DNA of 32,310 nucleotides from Cyclobacteriaceae bacterium (GTDB lineage: Bacteria; Bacteroidota; Bacteroidia; Cytophagales; Cyclobacteriaceae), in contig WFNR01000006.1 of the NCBI GenBank assembly GCA_015488485.1, positions 1-32,310 on the forward strand, written 5' to 3'. Position 1 is the stretch's first letter. Every line of letters starts with the position of its first letter. The position numbers were made by a program, and so were the translations under genes. Positions 24,034-31,030 of this stretch are shown here, piece by piece. The notes under the pieces are model-generated. The model was not told the origin of the DNA. It ran no database searches and worked only from the letters and a program-made list of their open reading frames with translations.

Positions 24034-24384
24034 GTGGAACCATTGGAACTGCTACATAAAAGTAAACTACTAAAGCTAAAATATAAGAACAGAGGTAATA
24101 CCAGGCTATCAAAAGCTATTGACAAATTAATAACGGACATTGAAAATGCCCAATGGAAAAACAAAATGGAAGTACTGGAAAGGCGACCTGATGCTGATTG
24201 TGTGTATAGTAACAATATTTTCTTTTTTGACATAAATATTCATAGAACCATGGCGCTTATACTGTTTGACGAACAAGAGGCCGAGGTGCTTTGGGTGGGT
24301 AGTCATGCAGCCTATGATAAAACATTCAAGGGAAATAAAAGAACAATAGAAAACTGGTTAAGAAGACAGGGGAAAATAAAGTAA
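24034..24384 (+). CDS. HigB-type toxin (mRNA interferase-like)
   Basis: This is a 116-residue protein. I choose the GTG at 24034, because a longer frame from a TTG at 24019 would begin inside the -7 box. The family pattern of the HigB-toxin type is clear: LSKAIDKLITDIENAQWKNKMEVLERRPDADCVYSNNIFFFDIN, then VLWVGSHAAYDK near the end, the motif that normally carries catalytic residues. The toxin presumably cleaves translated mRNA. The gene is AT-rich. The antitoxin follows 8 bases downstream; the pair is convergent with the sulfur operon. Confidence 0.85.
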   Translation: MEPLELLHKSKLLKLKYKNRGNTRLSKAIDKLITDIENAQWKNKMEVLERRPDADCVYSNNIFFFDINIHRTMALILFDEQEAEVLWVGSHAAYDKTFKGNKRTIENWLRRQGKIK

Positions 24385-24392
24385 GAATAATT

Positions 24393-24953
24393 ATGGAAAG
24401 GTTGGGAGTTGATACCATTATGAAACTAAATGAGCTCAAAAGTGAGTTGGAATATGAAAAAGCTATTTCAATATATGGCAGATTGAGATGGATGGCGAAG
24501 GAAGACAACAGTCTGCTGCCGGTTAAGCATCGTTTGAAAGAGCTAATAAAGAAGTATGAAAATGAGCATTGGGAAGATGAGGCAAAAATTACCCCGCAAC
24601 AAATCAGCGAAAGCGATATTGCCGAAAAAAGGGTTGAGTTGGAAAATTTATTTATTCAAAAGCGAAAAGAACTGATCAGACAAAAATTGAAAGAACATGG
24701 GCTTAGCCAGCAAGACCTGGCCAAATTATTGGGGCACCGGCCCAACTACATGTCAGCGTTGATGAATGGTGTTCGGCCATTTTCCAGAGATGATATTCTT
24801 GTCATTCACAAATTATTCGCAATAGACCTGAAAGATTTGATGCCGCCATTTCTGAAGACCAAGGTTACAAGTCATATCAGGAAAACACTTGAAGAATTAA
24901 AGCAAAAAAATGCCGGGGTTAAACTAAGGTTAACAGACCCGGCAACAAAATAA
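24393..24953 (+). CDS. HigA-type antitoxin with XRE helix-turn-helix
   Basis: This is a 186-residue partner of the toxin upstream. The N-terminal half is helical and polar (LNELKSELEYEKAISIYGRL), a common form in long HigA proteins. The HTH lies at about residues 90-145 (LKEHGLSQQDLAKLLGHRPNYMSALMNGVRPFSRDDILVIHKLFAI). An alternative start, the ATG at 24420, would shorten it by 9 residues. It should neutralise the toxin and repress the operon. The last ~30 bases fold into a hairpin (listed separately). The gene is AT-rich like its partner. Confidence 0.87.
   Translation: MERLGVDTIMKLNELKSELEYEKAISIYGRLRWMAKEDNSLLPVKHRLKELIKKYENEHWEDEAKITPQQISESDIAEKRVELENLFIQKRKELIRQKLKEHGLSQQDLAKLLGHRPNYMSALMNGVRPFSRDDILVIHKLFAIDLKDLMPPFLKTKVTSHIRKTLEELKQKNAGVKLRLTDPATK
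24912..24943 (+). terminator. Hairpin at the end of the second antitoxin gene
   Basis: GCCGGG-GTTAA / TTAAC-AGA-CCCGGC pair to a stem of 11 pairs with a 3-base bulge, inside the last codons of the antitoxin gene and followed by AAC-rich bases. A second weak stem (TTGTT / AACAA, 24958-24972) lies in the short gap to the convergent operon. It probably ends both transcripts. Confidence 0.4.
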
Positions 24954-24977
24954 TTGCTTGTTTTAGTAACAAAAATC

Positions 24978-25391
24978 CTAATGCCACAAGTAGCGCTGCA
25001 ACAGGCCATAAGTAAAGGTGCCCAGTACGGCTCCCAGAATGGCCAGCAGAAAGGGCCAACCCCAAAAGCCCAGTAAAATAAACAGCGGCCCCGGGCAAGC
25101 ACCTGTCATCGCCCAGCCCAGCCCGAAGATAGTGCCGCCTATCAGGTTGCGGGCATAGCCGGGCTCCTGGGTTGATACCTGTATGTAATTGCCCTGGTAA
25201 TCTTTGAGGCGGGCACGCTTGATGAACTGGATAGTGAGGATACCCAAAACAACAGCCGAGCCGATAACTCCGTACATGTGAAACGACTGAAAACGGAACA
25301 TCTCCTGAATACGGTACCAGGAGATAATCTCGCCCTTGCTCAGCGTAATGCCGAACAACACCCCCATAATTAAAAATCGTAAGTATTTCAT
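24978..25391 (-). CDS. DUF6691 / YeeE-YedE half-size transporter, small subunit
   Basis: This 137-residue membrane protein has about four hydrophobic segments and the block GGTIFGLGWAMTGACPGPLFILLGF, with Cys99, the signature of the small partner of YeeE/YedE sulfur transporters. The full-length YeeE carries both halves in one chain; here the two are separate genes. In the single-chain relative, conserved cysteines pass thiosulfate across the membrane. This is the last gene of the sulfur operon, 6 bases after the larger half. It probably joins its partner in a heteromeric channel for thiosulfate or a similar sulfur compound. Confidence 0.88.
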   Translation of the reverse strand: MKYLRFLIMGVLFGITLSKGEIISWYRIQEMFRFQSFHMYGVIGSAVVLGILTIQFIKRARLKDYQGNYIQVSTQEPGYARNLIGGTIFGLGWAMTGACPGPLFILLGFWGWPFLLAILGAVLGTFTYGLLQRYLWH

Positions 25392-25397
25392 CGCGGT

Positions 25398-25973
25398 TTA
25401 AAGTTTGATAAGGTAAGGTAAAATAAAATGGGTCATAATCAATCCCCCGATAAAAAAGCCGATTACGGCAATGAGCGACCAGTACTGCAAATTGCTCAGC
25501 CCGCTGATGGCATGCCCCGAGGTACAGCCGTTGGCATAGCGCGTGCCAAAGCCCACCAGGAAGCCGCCCCCCAGCAGAAATATCAGGCTGCGCAAAGTCC
25601 ATACGTTTTCGGCAGCGAATATTTCTTCAGGCAGGAAAGAGCTGCCCGGGTTGGCGATACCGATGGCCTTCAGGTCGGCAATGGTAGCCGGTGAAATGGC
25701 CACCGACTGGTCAGGGGTAAGCCAGTGAGCCGAGATAAAGCCCCCCAGAATCACCCCCAGAATAAACATCAGGTTCCAGATTTGATCGCGCCAATTGAAG
25801 CAGAAAAAATCAGACACCTTACAACTGCCCAGCATACAGCAAACGGTCTTGAAGTTGGTAGAAATACCAAACCCTTTGCCGTAGTACAGCAGCGAAAACA
25901 TCACATAAGTAATGAGCGGCCCGGCTACCCACCAGGGCCAGGGTTGTTGAATAAATGCAATTGCTTTTTCCAT
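25398..25973 (-). CDS. YeeE/YedE half-size thiosulfate transporter, large subunit
   Basis: This is a 191-residue membrane protein with about five or six segments. Cys45, Cys46, Cys51 and Cys58 follow the first segment (a Cys-rich CCMLGSC loop). NGCTSGHAISGLSN (Cys150) is the hallmark of the YeeE/YedE sulfur-transport domain. It pairs with the 137-residue gene immediately downstream. It lies 20 bases after the ArsR-type gene in the same operon. The likely cargo is thiosulfate or another reduced sulfur species. Not recognised as broken: both halves are intact open frames with plausible starts. Confidence 0.9.
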   Translation of the reverse strand: MEKAIAFIQQPWPWWVAGPLITYVMFSLLYYGKGFGISTNFKTVCCMLGSCKVSDFFCFNWRDQIWNLMFILGVILGGFISAHWLTPDQSVAISPATIADLKAIGIANPGSSFLPEEIFAAENVWTLRSLIFLLGGGFLVGFGTRYANGCTSGHAISGLSNLQYWSLIAVIGFFIGGLIMTHFILPYLIKL

Positions 25974-25993
25974 AGTATAGCGTTATTTCATTT

Positions 25994-26302
25994 TTAAAAC
26001 CTCGATAAATCGCAGTGCTCCACACAAGCAAGCACCTGCAATACTTCTTTTAATTTCAATTTATATTTAATGCTCTGCCCCATTCTTTTGCTTTCCAGTA
26101 CACCCTTGTTTTTCATGGTATTGAGGTGGTGCGAGGTGAGCGACTGCTCCAGGTGCAGCTCGCGGCTGATGTCGGATACAGCCACCCACTCTTTTTTGGC
26201 CAGCAGATTGATAATAGCCAGCCGGGTAGGGTGGGCAATGGTCTTCAGTATAAAGGCCGCCTTTTCCAGTTGTTGATTTTGTATTTCTTTATCTCCGGTC
26301 AT
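25994..26302 (-). CDS. ArsR-family transcriptional regulator with C-terminal thiol pair
   Basis: This is a 102-residue winged helix-turn-helix protein. IAHPTRLAIINLLAKKEWVAVSDISRELHLEQSLTSHHLNTMKNKGVL is the recognition region of the ArsR fold. The canonical ELCVC metal site of ArsR/SmtB is missing. Instead Cys93 and Cys97 lie in the C-terminal helix (LACVEHC), a place where thiol-switch or persulfide sensors of this family can carry cysteines. ATG at 26302 starts on the A of the SulP stop (TGATG), so the two are translationally coupled; a GTG at 26305 is the alternative. It sits in the operon it probably represses. The ligand is inferred, not shown. Confidence 0.9.
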   Translation of the reverse strand: MTGDKEIQNQQLEKAAFILKTIAHPTRLAIINLLAKKEWVAVSDISRELHLEQSLTSHHLNTMKNKGVLESKRMGQSIKYKLKLKEVLQVLACVEHCDLSRF

Positions 26303-28080
26303 CACGCACCACTTTCTTTGGCAGGGCCAAACTCCTTTTCACACTCTCTGAAAATCCTTACCTCGCACTGGCGACAAATTTCCTTGTCCAGGCGACTGTA
26401 TATGGCCTCTATAGCAGACTCCTTATTTACAAAAATATTTTCGCGACCAAAGGCCAGATCATAATGTCCGGCCTTGAGCATTTCGCGCACCTTTAGTTTC
26501 AGGCCGGTCAGGTAAAGAGCCCCACCCGAGTCACGATATTTGCGCGCTTCGTTTACCAGCATTTGCGCCCCAGATACATCGATAAAGTTGATACCATGTC
26601 CCAGAATGAGCACCCTTTTACGACCATCTTTCAGCAGTTCCCCCAGCTTTTGCGAAACATGCTCTACCGCCCCAAAAAAAATAGAACCGTCAATGCGCAA
26701 AATGGTGAGCTGCGGGCACTCCGGCAGATCGTACAGGGCGGTGTTTTGCATGTGGCGGCCCGGCATATTGCGATTGGGTGCCAGCGTTACCATCCTGGGT
26801 CGTGAAGTGCGCTTTAGGTACAGGCCCAATGACAGGATTACGCCCAGGTAAATGGCAAACTGCAGCTCCAGAAACAAACTTGCCAGGGCAGTGGTGATTA
26901 ATACCCCTAACTCCGGCTTACTGGTGGTGGCATACTCCTTTATCAGCTTAAAATCAATAAGGTTATACCCCACCAGCAGGATTACCCCCGCCATAGAGGC
27001 AATGGGCAGGTAGGCAGTAAGTGGAGCCACCAGCAGCACGATCAAGGCCAGTGAAAAAGCTGCGAATATAGCCGACATAGGCGTTTTGGCCCCGGCATCG
27101 TAGTTAATGCCCGAACGGGTGAACGAGCCCGAGCTGGCATAGCACTGCATCATGGAACCGACAATATTTGACAGCCCCTCACCGATAAACTCCTGACTGG
27201 AATTGAGCGCTTGCTTGGATTTAACTGCAATGGAACGGGCAATGGCCACCGCTTGAATAAGGCCGAGCAAGGCCACGGCAAAAGCATTGGGAAAAAGCAT
27301 TTTGGCGTTTTCGGCAGTGATGGCCGGAAAGTGGAACGTAGGCAGCTTGGATGGCAACTTGCCTACCAGGGCGATACCTTCTACGCCTTTGTAATGTATA
27401 AAATAATAAGCTACCAGGCTACCCACGATCATAGCCAGCAGCAAATGCGGCAGCCACGATACATAGCGGGTCAGCTTTTTAAACAGAATTGCCGATAGCA
27501 GCGTAACTCCGGCTATTACCACCAAATGCCAGTCGGCCTCCTGAATATGCTCGGCAAAGTACATCCAGGTTTTGGCAAAGCCCAGGCCACGCTCCGGCAT
27601 AATACCCAGCACATTTTTCATCTGGCTGGTAATAATCAGCACCGAAGCCCCGGCTGTAAAGCCTACTATCACTGAGTTGGAAACGAAATTGACCAGTGCC
27701 CCCAGACGAGCCACGCCCATGGTAAACTGGATCAGGCCTGATAAAAAGGTAAGCACAAAAGCCAGCTCGATATACTCATGGCTGCCGGGCAGGGCATATA
27801 CCGATAAGGTGGCAAAGAACAGCAACGACACAGGTGTATTGGGCCCGGATATCAAATGCCACGAAGAGCCAAACAAGGCCGCCACCACAGGCACCACCAT
27901 GGCCGTATAAAGACCGTAAATAGGCGGCAAGCCGGCTATCATGGCAAAGGCCACCCCTTGCGGCAATACGATAATGGCATTGGTAAGGCCGGCAGCAAAA
28001 TCGGCCTTGAGGCTAGCCTTGTTTACCATCGGCCACCACTCCAAAAATGGCAATACCTTGCGCAGCGCTGCTTTGTTCAT
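26302..28080 (-). CDS. SulP-family inorganic anion transporter with STAS domain
   Basis: This is a 592-residue membrane protein. The N-terminal 400 residues carry the SulP core (AGLTNAIIVLPQGVAFAMIAGLPPIYGLYTAMVVPVVAALFGSS), followed by a cytoplasmic STAS domain at about 440-555 (ILGHGINFIDVSGAQML). A tail of ~30 residues has CRQCEVRIFREC (Cys569, Cys572, Cys580). SulP proteins move sulfate or related anions (also bicarbonate). Placed next to a cytoplasmic sulfite-oxidising enzyme, sulfate export or sulfite exchange is the natural guess, but direction cannot be read from sequence. It lies 19 bases after the molybdoenzyme gene and its stop overlaps the ArsR start. Confidence 0.93.
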   Translation of the reverse strand: MNKAALRKVLPFLEWWPMVNKASLKADFAAGLTNAIIVLPQGVAFAMIAGLPPIYGLYTAMVVPVVAALFGSSWHLISGPNTPVSLLFFATLSVYALPGSHEYIELAFVLTFLSGLIQFTMGVARLGALVNFVSNSVIVGFTAGASVLIITSQMKNVLGIMPERGLGFAKTWMYFAEHIQEADWHLVVIAGVTLLSAILFKKLTRYVSWLPHLLLAMIVGSLVAYYFIHYKGVEGIALVGKLPSKLPTFHFPAITAENAKMLFPNAFAVALLGLIQAVAIARSIAVKSKQALNSSQEFIGEGLSNIVGSMMQCYASSGSFTRSGINYDAGAKTPMSAIFAAFSLALIVLLVAPLTAYLPIASMAGVILLVGYNLIDFKLIKEYATTSKPELGVLITTALASLFLELQFAIYLGVILSLGLYLKRTSRPRMVTLAPNRNMPGRHMQNTALYDLPECPQLTILRIDGSIFFGAVEHVSQKLGELLKDGRKRVLILGHGINFIDVSGAQMLVNEARKYRDSGGALYLTGLKLKVREMLKAGHYDLAFGRENIFVNKESAIEAIYSRLDKEICRQCEVRIFRECEKEFGPAKESGA

Positions 28081-28099
28081 TCCTCTCTACTCCAGTCTC

Positions 28100-30970
28100 C
28101 TACTCCTCCTTCTTCTCCAGATAAAAAGTTTCCGGTGCCGGCCGCAAGGCACGGTGGAACCAGATAGGTCTGCGCTCGCCATTGGGCCCGGGAGCCGGGC
28201 GTGTCCACGACAGCCACTCCTTATAGACGGCAAACGACTTATCGGTATCTACAAAAATGTCACCGTACTTGTCTTCGGCATGGGCTTTTTCTATACGTAC
28301 TTTCTGGTGCCAGCAGTGCATGCCGCTGATGGGGTCGGGGTGTACCGGGAAGGTGATATTTTGGTGAACGCCACCATCCGACCAGAAAATGCGCTTCGAA
28401 TCCTTATCACCACTTTCATATGGCTTCACCCCGCTTATAGTGCTCATCTTCCACTTGCCTTTTTCCGGGTTTTCTATCCTTACCGTATTGGTAGCCCAGC
28501 GATTGCCTCCCGGGTCCTGCGGCCTGCGCCAGCGGCCCAGGTGATGCGAGCAGGCTACCACTCCCGGTTTCATGCCTTCGGTTACCCACACTTTATCTAC
28601 AAAGTAGCCTATTTCGGTGTTTACCCGTATCAGGTCGCCCGACTGCAGGCCCAGCCGCTCGGCATCGGAGGTGTGCATCCATACCGGGTTGCGGTTGGCT
28701 ATTTCGGTAAGCCACTTGGCATTGGCCGAACGCGAGTGTATAAGCACCGGCAAACGGAAGGTAGGTACCAGAGGGAAGTCACCCTTGTCGCGGTCCATCT
28801 TCTCTTCATGCACATGGCTCTTGATATAGGTAGGTATATCGTACTCGGGCCACTTCCAGTCCACCATGGTTTGCGAGTAAAACTCCTGCTTGCGCGATGG
28901 CGTGGGGAAGCCCACCACCTTCTTACCGTTTATTTCAATGCCTATTTTTACCCCGTTTTTGCTGATCACTTTGGTCTCCGGGTCAATCTCGGCTCCCTCC
29001 AGTTGTTCGGGAGTAAGCTCTTTCATGTGCAACTCATACACCGAGCTTTCTATTTCATAGGCACCGTATTTTTTCATATAGTCGAGAGCCGAAAGCCCCT
29101 CTTTGGCAGCTTTTTCGGGCAGGCCCTTGATGTTTTCGAAAATAAACTGATAATACTCATCGATAGTGATTTTTTCACCCTTGCGGTAAGGCGACAGAAA
29201 ATGCTCACGGATACCCAAGCTGCCATCCGGGTCGATACGCCACGACAGCTCAATCCAGAATTCATCCTCTTCCCACACTTCTCCGGGGTTTACCTCATAG
29301 GTAAAGGTAAAGTCCTTGCCTTCCCTACGGGCATACTCACGCAGCACCGGCTGGCGGAAGGCCACCCACACACCACCGTGGGTTTCGTAGCTGTTGATAT
29401 CATGACGCTCAGAGGCCAGCCCCATGGGCAGCACGTAGTCGGCAAAGAAGGCCGTTTCGTTCCAGGTAGGCGTCAGGGCTATGTGCAGCCCCACCTTGCT
29501 TTCATCGGTAAGGGCTTCTATCCAGCTAAAGCCATCGGGGTAAGTCCATACCGGGTTAAACACCCTGGTAAAGTACACATCCATCTTACCACGCCCTTCT
29601 TTCAGGAAGTGCGGCAGCAGGAAGCTCATTTCGAAGAAAGCCAGCGGATACTCGTTGGGGAAGTGCAGTTCGTTCCAGAATTTCTGGGCGGGCGGGTTGT
29701 CGAAGAATGTGGGCTTGAACTTGTTCCAGCTATTGGGCGAGGTGCCACCTACCGTGCCTACGCTGCCGGTAAGCACATTCAAAAAGTGCAGCGCCCGCGC
29801 TACGGCCCAGCCGCCCAGGTTGCCACTGCCGGCACTGCGCCAGTTGTGGGCGGCAAAACGGCTGCCGGCTTTGCCTATTTCAATAGCCACTTCACGGATC
29901 ATGGAAGCTTTTACACCGCTCTCCTTCTCGGCAAACTCCGGGGTATAATCGGCATATTCTTCCAGCAGCTTGGCCTTGAAATTATCAAAGGTAACCTCGG
30001 TGCCGGGGTGCTTCTTGCGCAGGTATTCATCCCAGTTTACCCAGGTCTTCACAAAATCTTCATTCATCAGGCCTTCCTCTACAATAATGCGCGCCATCGC
30101 CAGCAGCACAGCCGCTTCGGATCCCGGGTTGGTGGGCAGCCAGTAGTCGGCCATGCTGGCGGTGTTGGACAGGCGCGGGTCCATAGCGGCCAGCTTGCCG
30201 CCATCCATCATGCCTTCCATGATACGCTGGGCATGCGGGTTGAAATAATGGCCCGACTCCAGGTGGGCGCTGATCAGCAAGATAAACTTGGCATTGGCAT
30301 AATCGGGCGAAGGACGGTCGTAGCCGTGCCAGATGTTGTAGCCGAACCGTGCCCCTGACGAGCACACGTTGGTATGGCTGTTGTGCCCATCTACATTCCA
30401 GGCACGCAGCACGCGATCCATATAGCCCTCATGGCCCGGGCGGCCCACATGATAGGCAATCTCATTATTACGCCCCTCCTGCAGTGCCTTGCGAATGCGG
30501 GCGGCAATGTCATCCAGCGCCTCATCCCAGCTTACGCGCTCCCACTCACCCGAGCCGCGCTCGCCCTTGCGCTTCATGGGGTAGAGAATACGCTCAGGGT
30601 CCTTGATCTGGTTGATGGTGGCCGGTCCTTTGGCACAGTTGCGGCCGCGACTGCCCGGGTGGTAGGGGTTACCTTCAAACTTGCGTACCTCACCGGTTTC
30701 TTTATCTATATAGCCCAGCAAACCACAGGCTGACTCACAGTTGAAGCACGTGGTGGGTACAATCGAATATTTACGCTTGTTTTTGCGCGGCCAGGAAGTG
30801 GCTTCGTATTCCTCCCAGTCATTCCACTTCTCCGGAGGTGGATAAGAAGTGAGTTTACCGGGCTCGGTAAGCCTGGGCAAGCCGGCATCTTCCACATCGT
30901 GCAGATTAGGAATGATATGCAGCTTTTCAGCTATTTTCTCTATCAAGGATGGTTTGTGTTCGTATTTCAT
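28100..30970 (-). CDS. Molybdopterin oxidoreductase, SoeA-like (sulfite dehydrogenase) catalytic subunit
   Basis: This is a 956-residue DMSO-reductase-family protein. The N-terminal [4Fe-4S] site is complete: Cys75, Cys78, Cys82 and Cys112 (CFNCESAC ... RNCAKGPA). Cys203 in NVCSSGARFGY is the likely molybdenum ligand. The bis-MGD binding domain follows, with LISAHLESGHYFNPHAQR, and the C-terminal domain ends in an acidic tail. There is no Tat signal, so it works in the cytoplasm, as SoeA does; thiosulfate and polysulfide reductases are normally Tat-exported. Its length (~950) and motifs fit the SoeA type better than the ~750-residue PsrA/PhsA type. Substrate assignment is inferred. It is preceded 60 bases upstream by its electron-transfer partner. 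Confidence 0.85.
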   Translation of the reverse strand: MKYEHKPSLIEKIAEKLHIIPNLHDVEDAGLPRLTEPGKLTSYPPPEKWNDWEEYEATSWPRKNKRKYSIVPTTCFNCESACGLLGYIDKETGEVRKFEGNPYHPGSRGRNCAKGPATINQIKDPERILYPMKRKGERGSGEWERVSWDEALDDIAARIRKALQEGRNNEIAYHVGRPGHEGYMDRVLRAWNVDGHNSHTNVCSSGARFGYNIWHGYDRPSPDYANAKFILLISAHLESGHYFNPHAQRIMEGMMDGGKLAAMDPRLSNTASMADYWLPTNPGSEAAVLLAMARIIVEEGLMNEDFVKTWVNWDEYLRKKHPGTEVTFDNFKAKLLEEYADYTPEFAEKESGVKASMIREVAIEIGKAGSRFAAHNWRSAGSGNLGGWAVARALHFLNVLTGSVGTVGGTSPNSWNKFKPTFFDNPPAQKFWNELHFPNEYPLAFFEMSFLLPHFLKEGRGKMDVYFTRVFNPVWTYPDGFSWIEALTDESKVGLHIALTPTWNETAFFADYVLPMGLASERHDINSYETHGGVWVAFRQPVLREYARREGKDFTFTYEVNPGEVWEEDEFWIELSWRIDPDGSLGIREHFLSPYRKGEKITIDEYYQFIFENIKGLPEKAAKEGLSALDYMKKYGAYEIESSVYELHMKELTPEQLEGAEIDPETKVISKNGVKIGIEINGKKVVGFPTPSRKQEFYSQTMVDWKWPEYDIPTYIKSHVHEEKMDRDKGDFPLVPTFRLPVLIHSRSANAKWLTEIANRNPVWMHTSDAERLGLQSGDLIRVNTEIGYFVDKVWVTEGMKPGVVACSHHLGRWRRPQDPGGNRWATNTVRIENPEKGKWKMSTISGVKPYESGDKDSKRIFWSDGGVHQNITFPVHPDPISGMHCWHQKVRIEKAHAEDKYGDIFVDTDKSFAVYKEWLSWTRPAPGPNGERRPIWFHRALRPAPETFYLEKKEE

Positions 30971-31030
30971 AATGCTTTTGTTTTTCGTCCAGTCTTGTTG
31001 TTAGGTTGCTTTTGCAAATCAGGCCTGTTT

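Noticed and set aside
24978-25973. Split YeeE as a broken gene
   Set aside because: Both halves have good starts and conserved motifs and the two-gene form is a known arrangement of the family.
27941-30358. Long plus-strand open frame (805 codons)
   Set aside because: It is antisense to the SulP and molybdoenzyme genes, whose motifs are clear. The product has no recognisable domain; it is open only because of GC-biased codon use.
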